DNA of 64,000 nucleotides from Candidatus Gastranaerophilales bacterium (GTDB lineage: Bacteria; Cyanobacteriota; Vampirovibrionia; Gastranaerophilales; Gastranaerophilaceae): contig CALVAY010000001.1 in NCBI GenBank assembly GCA_944325665.1, positions 124,001 to 188,000 on the forward strand, written 5' to 3'. A program made the position numbers and the translations under genes. This document shows positions 49,891-58,369 of this stretch, in pieces. The stretch's first letter is position 1, and each line of letters starts with the position of its first letter. The notes beneath the pieces were generated by a model. That model saw nothing but the letters and a program-made list of their open reading frames with translations, was not told the DNA's origin and did no database searches.

Positions 49891-51204
49891 TTAGTCAAGT
49901 ACGCCGAATTTAGCTTTTTCTTTTTTTGTTTCAACGGCTGTGTAAGAGTCCTGAATGTCTTCTTTTTTAAGTCCGAATAATTCAGGGTGTTTAAGCTCGC
50001 CTGTTCCGAATGCTAAGTGCATAAAGTTCTTTGTAACCGTAATTGCACTGAACATACTAACCAAAACACCTATTGCAAGCGTTAGGGCAAAACCTTTAAC
50101 AACGCCTGTTCCAAGCGCATATAAGATTGCACAGGTGATAATTGTTGTCATATTTGAGTCAAAAATACTTGTAAAGGCTCTTTCAAAACCTGAGTTAATA
50201 GCCGTAAACAGCGAGCGGCCCGCTCTTAGTTCTTCTTTTGTTCTCTCAAATATAAGGATATTGGCATCTACCGCCATACCGATTGACAAAATGAAACCTG
50301 CTATACCTGCAAGAGTAAGTGTTACAGGAATTATCTTAAATATTGCAAAAACAATAAGGCTATATATTATAAGAGCTAAACAAGAAATTACACCGGGGGC
50401 ACGATAGTAAAGTATCATAAATAACATTACAAGAGTAAGACCTATAACCCCTGCGACTTTACTTTTTTGAATACTGTCAGCACCTAATGTAGGGCCTACC
50501 GAATTTTCTTCAATGATATTAGCTCCGACAGGAAGTGCGCCTGCGTTTAGAAGGTCAACCATGTTTTTAACTTCCTGATATTCAAATCCGCCGTCGCCGC
50601 CTGTAATTTGAGCATGTCCGCCTGTAATTTCTTCGTTAACACGAGGTGCTGATTTTAACTCTCCGTTGAAGAAAATCGCCATTTGTTGACCTACAAGCTC
50701 TCTTGTAAGGTGTGCAAACTTTTTTGCACCTTCTTGGTTAAATTCAATGGATACAACCCATTCGCCGTTTCCGGGAGATGAACCTACAAGGGCTTTTTTA
50801 AGGTCTTTACCTGTTAGACCTGTGCTTTCCCAAATTATTTCGCCGTTTTCGCCAACACCGTTAGGACGTTTGAATTCAAGCTCGGCTGTTTCACCTAAAA
50901 ACTCTTTTGCTTTTGAAGTATCAGAGATGTTTGGTATTTCAATCATCAGCCTTTTATCGCCGATTTTTTGAACGGTTGTTTCACCTACACCGAGAGCGTT
51001 AACCCTGTTTTCAATCGCATATTGAAGCGAGTCCATAATTTCAGGGGTAATTTTTGAAATCGTAGCCGATGTTTGAGCTTCAAGAGTTAGTCTTGAGCCG
51101 CCAACCAAGTCAAGCCCCAGTTTTGTCGGTTTTTTGTATATGACAAAAGCGCTTGATAAAGTTATAACTACAATTAACCAAAAAAGAATGATTTTATTTT
51201 TCAT
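49891..51204 (-). CDS. secD: Protein translocase subunit SecD
   Basis: A 437-residue partner of SecF. Motifs KLGLDLVGGSRLTLEA, the P1-head region, and SIGMAVDANILIFERTKEEL, which has the conserved Asp for proton coupling, are intact. It is shorter than E. coli SecD (615) because the large periplasmic insert is reduced, as in cyanobacteria and Gram-positives. No yajC is upstream; instead a terminated small unit lies before it (see 51300-51494). Confidence 0.96.
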   Translation of the reverse strand: MKNKIILFWLIVVITLSSAFVIYKKPTKLGLDLVGGSRLTLEAQTSATISKITPEIMDSLQYAIENRVNALGVGETTVQKIGDKRLMIEIPNISDTSKAKEFLGETAELEFKRPNGVGENGEIIWESTGLTGKDLKKALVGSSPGNGEWVVSIEFNQEGAKKFAHLTRELVGQQMAIFFNGELKSAPRVNEEITGGHAQITGGDGGFEYQEVKNMVDLLNAGALPVGANIIEENSVGPTLGADSIQKSKVAGVIGLTLVMLFMILYYRAPGVISCLALIIYSLIVFAIFKIIPVTLTLAGIAGFILSIGMAVDANILIFERTKEELRAGRSLFTAINSGFERAFTSIFDSNMTTIITCAILYALGTGVVKGFALTLAIGVLVSMFSAITVTKNFMHLAFGTGELKHPELFGLKKEDIQDSYTAVETKKEKAKFGVLD

Positions 51205-51299
51205 TTCTCTGACATCCTCATAAGAATTTACATTTAAATTTTAACAAAAAAATAAAAAAGAGCCTAATTTTTAATAAAATTTAGCCTAATCGGGCTATA

Positions 51300-51330
51300 A
51301 AAAGCCGCCCTTTTGCGGACGGTTTTCCTC
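51300..51330 (-). terminator. Terminator upstream of secD
   Basis: On the minus strand CCGTCC pairs with GGGCGG (one wobble) around a GCAAAA loop, followed by CTTTTT. It lies about 100 bases before secD and after no annotated gene, so it ends a small transcript or attenuates secDF. Confidence 0.7.
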
Positions 51331-51338
51331 TTTTAAGT

Positions 51339-51452
51339 CTAGTAGCAATTTTGCCACCTTCTAAATCTTTTTTTGTTGTTAATAAGTCTCTTTTTCATTC
51401 CTCTTTCAAATACGATGATAAACACCGAAATACTTGCCACCACTCCTTTCAT
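51339..51452 (-). CDS. Possible 37-codon small ORF before the secD-proximal terminator
   Basis: The frame from ATG at 51452 encodes a basic peptide with a short hydrophobic N-terminal stretch (GVVASISVFIIVF) and a Lys/Arg-rich tail ending in RRWQNCY. It stays open upstream to about 51494, where a TTG could start. Ribosome-site support is poor; a second overlapping ATG in another frame has a better site (AAGGA, eight bases away) but gives only 17 codons. Stop lies nine bases before the terminator stem. Could be a leader peptide, an sRNA, or chance. Confidence 0.25.
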   Translation of the reverse strand: MKGVVASISVFIIVFERGMKKRLINNKKRFRRWQNCY

Positions 51453-51716
51453 AGTGCATATTTTAATTCCTTCGACACATTTATAAAATACCAAAATTGA
51501 GGCATGAGCAAGGGAAATATTATTAATTTTTTTTTACAATTAACCATGCCCCTTGTAATCAATAGGAAAAATTAAAATTTACAAACTTAATGAAGTAAAA
51601 TTTACTTGCAAAAATTAAAAACGTGTGAAACCCCTATTCTGTGTGATTTTTATTTTTTTCATACATTCTTAGGTAGTCTGTTTTTACTGTTGGTGATATT
51701 ATTTTTATGAGGAGTT

Positions 51717-53717
51717 ATGAGAAAGTTTATTTTAAAAATTATACCTGTAATTTTACTTTTCTTTTTGTGCACTTTTTGTGTGCAGGCTGCTCCTGTTATA
51801 AAAATAAACGGACTTGAATTTGATAATTCGGGAAATGTTGTTATTGTAAATTCCTTGGGTAAAGTTTTCCCAAGCTCAATGCAAACTCCAGAGGATAATG
51901 ATAAAAGTGATAAAATTCCTAAAAACCTTATTACAAAAGGTATTTTAACGAACCCTGACAGAATTTTTGTAGATATTTCAAATGCTGTTTTATCAGGCAC
52001 ATCAAGAACCTATGTTCTTAAAAATTCTCATATAACCTCGGTTAAAATTTCTCAATTCTCTACAAATCCTCATGTTGTAAGAATAGTTTTTGAGCATGAT
52101 AAAAATTTTCACGCAGGAGATTTTTCAATTTTTGCAAATGACAGGCAAATTATTTTTAAACTTTCAAATACTTTAATATCCTCGGAAAAATTTAAGACCG
52201 TATATAATAATATGACCTCAGGTGAAAGGAAAGCTCAAGAGTACGAGGCAACAACTTATTGGAGTGAGTTTAAACAAAAAATACAAAATATTGTAAATGT
52301 TTCAAATACTACGCCAAATCAAAGTTTGCAAATTAACACAACATCTGATTATACCTATAAGGATGTTAAAACGGATGAAAAAGACGGTATTATGAAATCT
52401 AATTTTCATCTTGCAAAAGTTGAGGCGGTGAAAAACGGTCTTATGATTAAAGGGAGCGGAAATTTATCCCTTAAAAGCTCGTTTATGCTCGATAATCCTT
52501 CAAGACTTGTAATTGACCTTGAAAATACCGTTGTTGCTCAAGCTCTTAGAAATAAAACCTATACAATTCCAAACTCTAAACCTCTTGTTTCAAACGGACA
52601 GGTAGCGCAAAGGGAAATTTTAAGAGTCGGTCAAAATAACCAAACAACCGCACGGCTTGTTATACAGGGCGAAAACGCAAAAGAGTACAGAGTTGTTGTT
52701 TCCCCTGATTTACAGGGTCTTTTTATAGCAAAAAGAGGAGATATTTTAAATTCGAAATTAACTCAAACAACAAGCGAGATTTTAAATTACACTGCAAGCC
52801 ACAGCGCTGCTGACTTGGATGTTGTAAACATTACTTTTTCAAACCCTGTTGCCTTTACAATGTTTGAAGAAAATTCAAAATTTTATCTTGATTTACAAAA
52901 TGTTGCCGATTTAAATAAATATGCGCTTGACGTATTGCATAAAAACCCTGATTTTAAAGGTATAACGGCTCAAAAAATTGCAACGGAAAAAACAAGAGTA
53001 ATTTTCAACTTAAACAGCTCAACTGCTATTAACGCGCAAGTTTCACCCGATTCTAAGGAAATTAGAATTTACTTTAAAAAGCGTTCTCAAACACAAACCA
53101 AAGAAACGCCGCCAGCTAAAAAAGAAGAAAAAGAAGAAAAACCGCAGCGTCCTTCGACAATTAAACAAATGTACAGTGTCGTAATTGACCCCGGGCACGG
53201 CGGTGCGGACGTTGGTGCTACAAGAGAAGGAGTTTATGAGAAAGATATTACTCTTGAGGTTTCAAAGTTGCTTGAAAAATATTTAAAAAAGCAAGATGTT
53301 TATACTCATCTTACCCGCGAAACGGATAAAACGGTTGAATTAGCCGAAAGAAGCGATTTTTCAAATAAAATTAACCCTAATGTATTTATAAGCATTCACG
53401 TAAATTCTTCCGTTAAAGAAGATATAATCGGGCTTGAAACTCACTGGTATCATCCAAACAGTTTGGATTTTGCCAAAATTGTCCATAAAAACTTTGCAAG
53501 CTCAAGAAATCTTTCAAAATGGGAAACAAAAGATAGAGGATTGTTCCAATCTAAATTTTATGTTATAAATCATACCAATGCACCTGCAATTTTGGTTGAG
53601 ATTGGCTTTATATCAAATCCTTTTGAGCGAAAACTTTTGGTTGGAAACAAAAGGCAGGAAGAAATTGCAAAGTCTATTGCTGAAGGAATTATGGAGTATT
53701 TAAAATCACAAAAATGA
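51717..53717 (+). CDS. amiC: AMIN-domain N-acetylmuramoyl-L-alanine amidase
   Basis: A 666-residue exported enzyme. A signal peptide (about 5-24, ILKIIPVILLFFLCTFCVQA) is followed by AMIN-like beta repeats (about 75-150, 230-330 and 360-450) and a Pro/Glu/Lys linker. The C-terminal Amidase_3 domain (about 480-665) has zinc ligands in VVIDPGHGG, YEKDITLEVS and ISIHVNSS, and the catalytic Glu in AILVEIGFISNP. It cuts the amide between MurNAc and the peptide, for daughter-cell separation. AMIN domains target it to peptidoglycan. murI starts in a four-base overlap. Confidence 0.93.
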   Translation: MRKFILKIIPVILLFFLCTFCVQAAPVIKINGLEFDNSGNVVIVNSLGKVFPSSMQTPEDNDKSDKIPKNLITKGILTNPDRIFVDISNAVLSGTSRTYVLKNSHITSVKISQFSTNPHVVRIVFEHDKNFHAGDFSIFANDRQIIFKLSNTLISSEKFKTVYNNMTSGERKAQEYEATTYWSEFKQKIQNIVNVSNTTPNQSLQINTTSDYTYKDVKTDEKDGIMKSNFHLAKVEAVKNGLMIKGSGNLSLKSSFMLDNPSRLVIDLENTVVAQALRNKTYTIPNSKPLVSNGQVAQREILRVGQNNQTTARLVIQGENAKEYRVVVSPDLQGLFIAKRGDILNSKLTQTTSEILNYTASHSAADLDVVNITFSNPVAFTMFEENSKFYLDLQNVADLNKYALDVLHKNPDFKGITAQKIATEKTRVIFNLNSSTAINAQVSPDSKEIRIYFKKRSQTQTKETPPAKKEEKEEKPQRPSTIKQMYSVVIDPGHGGADVGATREGVYEKDITLEVSKLLEKYLKKQDVYTHLTRETDKTVELAERSDFSNKINPNVFISIHVNSSVKEDIIGLETHWYHPNSLDFAKIVHKNFASSRNLSKWETKDRGLFQSKFYVINHTNAPAILVEIGFISNPFERKLLVGNKRQEEIAKSIAEGIMEYLKSQK

Positions 53718-54520
53718 CACAGAAATTAACTCTTGGTGTAATGGACTCCGGTGTCGGAGGTCTGACAATTTTAAAAGAATTAGTCCATAAAATGCCTAAT
53801 TGCAATTATTTGTACCTTGGCGATACGGCGAATTTGCCTTACGGTTCAAAAAGTAAAGATGAGATATTGTTTTTTAACAAAAACATCTTAAACTTTTTTA
53901 TTAAGCAAGGTGTAAATGATGTTGTAATTGCTTGCAATACCACATCTGCACTGACTTATGAAGATTTAAAAAAAGAATTTGAGCCAAAGGGTCTTAAGAT
54001 TTTTCCTTTAATACAAAGCATTGTAAAATCTGCAATAGAAGGGTTAAATGACGGCGATTGTATTTGTGTTTTATCTACTCTTGCTACCGCAAACAGTAAG
54101 AAATATTCAAGCGAAATTCACAAATTAAATCCCAATATTAAAGTTGTTGAAATACCTTGCTCGGGCTTTGTTGAGATTGTTGAAAATAGAAAATACGACA
54201 CCCCTGAAGCATATAAGCTTGTAGAAGAAAAAATGCAAATTGTGCTTGAAAATAAGGCAAAAAGAGTTATTTTAGGCTGCACGCATTATCCTTATTTAAT
54301 TTGCTTGCTTGAAAAATTTGCACCCAGAGAGATTTTCTTTAACCCCTCTTGCGCTTTAGCGGATGAGGTTTCATCAAGACTTGAGTGCGATACGACAAAA
54401 GGCAAAATTGATTTTTACGTAACAAAAGACCCGCTTGAATTTAAGCAAAGTGCAAAACTTTTCTTTGACATTCAAGATGAGGTCAAATGTATTAAAATGC
54501 CTAAGTTTAATCAAGTATAG
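53714..54520 (+). CDS. murI: Glutamate racemase
   Basis: A 268-residue cofactor-free racemase making D-glutamate for peptidoglycan. Both catalytic cysteines are in place: VIACNTTSALTYED (about residue 75) and LGCTHYPYLICLL (about residue 192). The N-terminus has GVMDSGVGGLTILKEL and YLGDTANLPYGSKS. It overlaps the amidase gene by four bases, giving a cell-wall operon, and overlaps the convergent glgC by 14. Confidence 0.96.
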   Translation: MTQKLTLGVMDSGVGGLTILKELVHKMPNCNYLYLGDTANLPYGSKSKDEILFFNKNILNFFIKQGVNDVVIACNTTSALTYEDLKKEFEPKGLKIFPLIQSIVKSAIEGLNDGDCICVLSTLATANSKKYSSEIHKLNPNIKVVEIPCSGFVEIVENRKYDTPEAYKLVEEKMQIVLENKAKRVILGCTHYPYLICLLEKFAPREIFFNPSCALADEVSSRLECDTTKGKIDFYVTKDPLEFKQSAKLFFDIQDEVKCIKMPKFNQV

Positions 54521-55745
54521 CGTCTTTTGGTACAACCGTTATACCATCTGTTGAAACAAAGAAGCCTCTTCTTAGGTCTTCTTCCTTATTAAAGCCGATT
54601 TCGGTGTAAGGCGGTATGATTACGTTTTTGTCAATTATTGCACGGTTTATATGTACATGTCGCCCGATGTTAACGTTTTCCAAAAGTATCGAATTAGATA
54701 TTGTTGAAAAACTGTTTATCTTTACTTTTGGCGAAAGTACACATCTTGAAAGCGAACCGCCGCTTATAATACAGCCTTCAGACACAAGGGAATTTTTTGC
54801 CATACCCACTCTTTTATCCTCATCCCAAATAAATTTTGCGGGAGGATAGTTATAGTTAAAGGTGCGCAAAGGCCAATCTCTTGAGTATAAATTTAGTTCG
54901 GGACTATATTCAAGTAAGTCCATATTAGCTTGCCAGTAACTGTCGATGTTACCTACATCTCTCCAGTAGCCCCTTTCTGAATCCGTCATACCGGGGAAGC
55001 TGTTCGAAGCAAAGTCATAGATGTATATCGCTCTGCCTTTTTTTAGCATATTAGGTATAATATTTTTGCCAAAGTCATGTGAAGAGTTTTCGTCTTTTGC
55101 GTCCTCTTCTAATTCGCCGATTAATTTTTCAGGCTTAAAGACGTAGTTTCCCATTGAAGCCAAGCATTTTGTAGGGTCCCCGGGGATGTGTTTTGGCGTG
55201 TGCTTTGGTTTTTCCACAAAGTTAATTAAACGCCAAGAGTCATCAACCTCCATTATTCCGTATTCGCTTGCAAGCTCAATCGGAATTGGAATGGCCGAAA
55301 TTGTTAAATCTGCCTCTTTTTCGCAGTGATAATTAACCATTTGTCTTACGTTCATTTTGTAAATATGGTCTCCGCCAAAAACGCAGACAATTTTAAAATT
55401 ATCATCTAAAATTTGATTTAAGTTTTGATAAATGGCGTCAGCAGTTCCCTTGTACCAGTTTCCGTCCGTTCTCATCTGAGCGGGAACGCAGTCCACGTAC
55501 TGTCCGACCGATGAAGATAAGTTCCAACCCCTTGAAATATGCTTGTTTAAGGAGTCTGACTTATATTGTGTTAAGACTTTAATTTTATAAAAACCCGAGT
55601 TAACAAAGTTGTTAAGTACAAAGTCAATAATTCTATATCTTCCGCCAAAGGGTACAGCAGGTTTTGCTCTGTCTCTTGTTAGTGGAAAAAGCCTTTTTCC
55701 TTGTCCGCCTGCCAAAATCATTGCTAAAACGTGTTCGCTAAACAT
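54507..55745 (-). CDS. glgC: Glucose-1-phosphate adenylyltransferase
   Basis: A 412-residue ADP-glucose pyrophosphorylase. The nucleotide loop [32 protein letters not shown], the glucose-1-P site ([17 protein letters not shown]) and the C-terminal left-handed beta-helix region are present. It makes ADP-glucose for glycogen. Its presence suggests carbon storage, consistent with cyanobacterial relatives. The two other glycogen genes are not in the window. It converges on murI. Confidence 0.95.
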   Translation of the reverse strand: MFSEHVLAMILAGGQGKRLFPLTRDRAKPAVPFGGRYRIIDFVLNNFVNSGFYKIKVLTQYKSDSLNKHISRGWNLSSSVGQYVDCVPAQMRTDGNWYKGTADAIYQNLNQILDDNFKIVCVFGGDHIYKMNVRQMVNYHCEKEADLTISAIPIPIELASEYGIMEVDDSWRLINFVEKPKHTPKHIPGDPTKCLASMGNYVFKPEKLIGELEEDAKDENSSHDFGKNIIPNMLKKGRAIYIYDFASNSFPGMTDSERGYWRDVGNIDSYWQANMDLLEYSPELNLYSRDWPLRTFNYNYPPAKFIWDEDKRVGMAKNSLVSEGCIISGGSLSRCVLSPKVKINSFSTISNSILLENVNIGRHVHINRAIIDKNVIIPPYTEIGFNKEEDLRRGFFVSTDGITVVPKDAILD

Positions 55746-55823
55746 TTTCTCCGCCCCTTTGCTATACTTATATTAAAGCATTTTTATGTGAATTTGAAAA
55801 TACCCCCAAAGGTTGATGTTGTA

Positions 55824-55854
55824 AGAAAAAAACGCTGCCAATATGACAGCGTTT
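55824..55854 (-). terminator. Terminator after the zinc-ribbon gene
   Basis: On the minus strand ACGCTGTCA pairs with TGGCAGCGT (one wobble), then a run of T. It separates the zinc-ribbon gene from glgC. Confidence 0.75.
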
Positions 55855-55876
55855 TGATAATTTTTGCCAAATAAGA

Positions 55877-56152
55877 CTAAACTTCTTGAGCCTGTCTTTT
55901 AGCGTAGCAATCTTTGCAATAGATTTCTTTTCCTTCAATGGGTTTGAAGGGAACTTTTGTTTGTGCACCGCATTGCGAACATACTGCGTCATGCATTTTT
56001 CTTCTGTTTTTTTGTCTGCGATTTTTTCTGCATTCGGGGCATCTTTTAGGTTTATTTACTAAACCTTTTTCGGCGTAAAATTCTTGTTCCCCAACGCTGA
56101 AGACAAATTCTTTTCCGCAGTCTTCACAAATTAGTGTTTCGTCTTGGTACAT
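55877..56152 (-). CDS. Double zinc-ribbon protein
   Basis: A 91-residue basic protein with eight cysteines in four CxxC pairs: CEDCGKEF, CPECRKNR, CSQCGAQ and CKDCYAK. The first half (LICEDCGKEFVFSVGEQEFY) is the probable zinc-ribbon family zf-trcl and the second the CxxC-x(n)-CxxC module, a combination common in small proteins of many uncultured bacteria. A nucleic-acid or ribosome-associated role is guessed from composition. GGAG lies before the ATG. It stands alone with its own terminator. Confidence 0.85.
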   Translation of the reverse strand: MYQDETLICEDCGKEFVFSVGEQEFYAEKGLVNKPKRCPECRKNRRQKNRRKMHDAVCSQCGAQTKVPFKPIEGKEIYCKDCYAKRQAQEV

Positions 56153-56353
56153 TTTGGTCTCCTTTGGTTAGTAATTCTTTTCAGACCATAGAGCAGAAAA
56201 TTTTCTTAAAAATCTATTGCTCAATATAGTTGAATAATATAATTGTATCTGTTTTTTCCGATTTTGCAAGTGTAGTTTTTTGTCCAGGTTGATTTGTACG
56301 GCTAGATAGATTATTTTGGTAAAGTAGGCTTTGTGTGCGAGTTTGAGGGGTCG

Positions 56354-56374
56354 GAAATAATCAAACTAAGTGTC
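56354..56374 (+). repeat. Module-flanking repeat, left outer copy (plus orientation)
   Basis: Core AAATAATCAAACTA then AGTGTC. The last 20 bases are identical to the right outer copy at 58259-58278. Confidence 0.85.
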
Positions 56375-56408
56375 AAACAAAACGGTCAAATGACTCTTTT
56401 GATGGTCT

Positions 56409-56432
56409 GACAGCTAGTTGTATTATTTCGGC
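56409..56432 (-). repeat. Module-flanking repeat, left middle copy (minus orientation)
   Basis: On the minus strand GCCGAAATAATACAACTAGC then TGTC: the same repeat with two changed bases in the core. Confidence 0.75.
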
Positions 56433-56485
56433 AACTTGGGTTTTCTACAAAGTATAGTCTGTGTTTTAGCTTGTACTGGACATTT

Positions 56486-56509
56486 GACAAATAGTTTGAT
56501 TATTTCGGC
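56486..56509 (-). repeat. Module-flanking repeat, left inner copy (minus orientation)
   Basis: On the minus strand GCCGAAATAATCAAACTATT then TGTC. With 58232-58256 it forms an inverted pair around the two genes. Confidence 0.85.
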
Positions 56510-56620
56510 AGTGACAGTTTTGAATTAGTGCTAAAATGTTGCATTCCTACTTGCATTTTAATATACATTGGCATTTATATTTATATATTTTTTTATGGTA
56601 TTTTATAGTAATATATTTGT

Positions 56621-57148
56621 ATGGAAGTAATTATAGATAGAAATGATTTTTATGAATGGGCATATTCAGATTTATTAGTAAATAATCAAAGAGGCCATTT
56701 AGCAGAATTTATTGTAGCAAAAGCTTTAAATATTGATTCTCAAAAACGTTTAGAATGGGATCCCTATGATTTAAAATATAATGATATTAAAATTGAAATA
56801 AAAAGTTGTGCTTATATACAAGCTTGGAAACAAAAACAATTTTCTAAAATTGCATTTGATATTGCGCCAACGAGATTGTATGACTATGAATATGAATGCT
56901 ATAGCAATGAATGTAAAAGACAGTCTGATATATATTGTTTTTGTTTGTTAAAGCATAAGGATAGAAAAACTATAAATCCACTGGATACGGATCAATGGGA
57001 ATTTTATATAGTTACAACTGAATTTTTAAATTTTCATTTTGGTGATCAAAAAAAGATTTCATTATCAAAGTTATTAAAAAATAATGTTAAATCAGTGAAA
57101 TATCAAGAAATAAAATTATTCATTGATAACATAAAACAAAAAATTTAA
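56621..57148 (+). CDS. PD-(D/E)XK-like restriction endonuclease protein
   Basis: A 175-residue protein without signal or membrane segments. A nuclease-like core is visible: Glu29 in RGHLAEFIVAKAL, Asp50 in DPYDLKYNDI, and Glu59-x-Lys61 in IKIEIKSCAYIQAW. The E...D...ExK order and the beta-strand pattern fit the PD-(D/E)XK fold of restriction and repair nucleases. It is 29 bases upstream of an FRG-domain gene. Leucine is nearly always TTA and the region is more AT-rich than its surroundings, a sign of transfer. DNA cleavage in phage defence is the likely role, by inference. Confidence 0.65.
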   Translation: MEVIIDRNDFYEWAYSDLLVNNQRGHLAEFIVAKALNIDSQKRLEWDPYDLKYNDIKIEIKSCAYIQAWKQKQFSKIAFDIAPTRLYDYEYECYSNECKRQSDIYCFCLLKHKDRKTINPLDTDQWEFYIVTTEFLNFHFGDQKKISLSKLLKNNVKSVKYQEIKLFIDNIKQKI

Positions 57149-57177
57149 ATTGTTAATTAAACACTATTGGAGTATAA

Positions 57178-58194
57178 ATGCAAGAAGATTTAATGTCATT
57201 AGATTTTTATAGTGTCCAAGATTTATTATCTACTCTTTTAACAAAAAATGCTGCGCACACTTTAAATCCAATGTTTATGGTAGAAAGTCTAGACAAATTT
57301 GGATATTATGTAAAAACCGATACAGATAAATGTCGAATAATTGTTGGAAATGAATTCGATCATTTATTATTCAGAGGTCAAAATAGAAACTACCGAACAT
57401 TTTCTCCAAGTTTCAAAAGAATAAATAAAACTATGGAACCAATAAAACATTGTGTTGAATGGATAAAAAAAGAGGAATTTAAAGAACTTTTTACTCGTAC
57501 ACCTTATTTTGAAAGACTACCTAAGGAAATTGGTTGTATGGGACTGGATTTTGACTTCGATCTGGAAGCATTAGCACAACATTATGAATTTAAAACCAAT
57601 TATTTGGATATTACAAAAAATTTTGCAGTTGCCTTGTTTTTTGCTTATACAGATTGCATTAATGGCAGGTATTATCCTATCCAAGATTTTAAACAATATA
57701 ATCCGCACATCTATGTTGCTTCAATAGGAACTCTTCAACAATTTTACAGAGATAATTTCAAGGTAGTGGGTTTTCAAGTTTCCCAAAGACCTTATGCACA
57801 ACAGGCAATGGCTTTAGATATTGAAAATTTAGCAAAAGTAAAAAACATGTTTGCAAAAATAAAACTTCCACAAAATGAATATTTTTCTGTTGGCATTTAT
57901 AATAGTTTTAAAAAAGGTTATTCTTTATTTGTACCCGACCAATTGGGAGTTTATGCTAACAGGATAAAAACAGAAAATGTTTTATACGAGAATTTAATTG
58001 AGCAATATTTTAAAATATTCAAAATCAAAAATAGCATTATTGAAGATTTGATTAAAAACGGATATAAAATAACAAAAGATAAATTTGACATAACAAAACA
58101 AGAAGCCGAATCAATGCATATTGAAATTAACAATATTATTAAACCGTTGATAGCAGAAAAAATTGGTTATAGAAAAATTTCTTTTCCTAAATAA
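57178..58194 (+). CDS. FRG-domain protein
   Basis: A 338-residue soluble protein with a clear FRG domain: HLLFRGQNRNYRTFSPSFKR (about 62-81) and later ALAQHYEFKTNYLDITKNFA plus VALFFAY (about 140-165). FRG proteins are common in defence islands and prophages, and their biochemical activity is not settled. The C-terminal 100 residues are helical. GGAG before the ATG supports the start. It forms a two-gene unit with the nuclease-like gene, both AT-rich and both enclosed by the same repeats. Confidence 0.8.
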   Translation: MQEDLMSLDFYSVQDLLSTLLTKNAAHTLNPMFMVESLDKFGYYVKTDTDKCRIIVGNEFDHLLFRGQNRNYRTFSPSFKRINKTMEPIKHCVEWIKKEEFKELFTRTPYFERLPKEIGCMGLDFDFDLEALAQHYEFKTNYLDITKNFAVALFFAYTDCINGRYYPIQDFKQYNPHIYVASIGTLQQFYRDNFKVVGFQVSQRPYAQQAMALDIENLAKVKNMFAKIKLPQNEYFSVGIYNSFKKGYSLFVPDQLGVYANRIKTENVLYENLIEQYFKIFKIKNSIIEDLIKNGYKITKDKFDITKQEAESMHIEINNIIKPLIAEKIGYRKISFPK

Positions 58195-58231
58195 TATAAA
58201 GAATAACTAATGCAAACTTTTAAATCAACTT

Positions 58232-58256
58232 GCCCGAAATAATCAAACTATCTGTC
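58232..58256 (+). repeat. Module-flanking repeat, right inner copy (plus orientation)
   Basis: GCCCGAAATAATCAAACTAT then CTGTC, 37 bases after the FRG gene. Inverted relative to the left inner copy. Confidence 0.85.
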
Positions 58257-58258
58257 TT

Positions 58259-58278
58259 AAATAATCAAACTAAGTGTC
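58259..58278 (+). repeat. Module-flanking repeat, right outer copy (plus orientation)
   Basis: AAATAATCAAACTAAGTGTC, two bases after the inner copy and identical over 20 bases to the left outer copy. Confidence 0.85.
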
Positions 58279-58369
58279 TTTTTACAGCAAGAAAAATTAA
58301 TCTTTCATTGATTAGTTAACTGAATTATGCTACTTTTGTGTTGTAGTTATTAATTTATTGGTTGAGAGT

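Larger units (their letters stand above)
51205..51716. other. 512-base divergent gap between secD and the amidase gene
   Basis: The left half holds a small minus-strand unit with a terminator (listed separately) and a further TAGCC/GGCTA hairpin near 51283-51300, about 80-95 bases before secD. The right half is AT-rich with a run of nine T near 51530. No tRNA or long frame is seen. Confidence 0.5.
56153..56620. other. 468-base gap left of the nuclease-FRG module
   Basis: No gene found. It carries three copies of the 20-25-base repeat described separately (one plus, two minus orientation) and the zinc-ribbon gene's upstream region. The last 60 bases are almost pure A/T and may hold the promoter for the nuclease gene; its ATG has no visible ribosome site. 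Confidence 0.6.

Noticed and set aside
51420-51460. Yfr1-type cyanobacterial sRNA in the secD gap
   Set aside because: The conserved ACTCCTCACAC motif is absent; only a partial CACTCC string is present.
56153-58357. CRISPR-like array
   Set aside because: The repeats occur in both orientations, are only five in number, and lack regular spacers; they fit element ends better.
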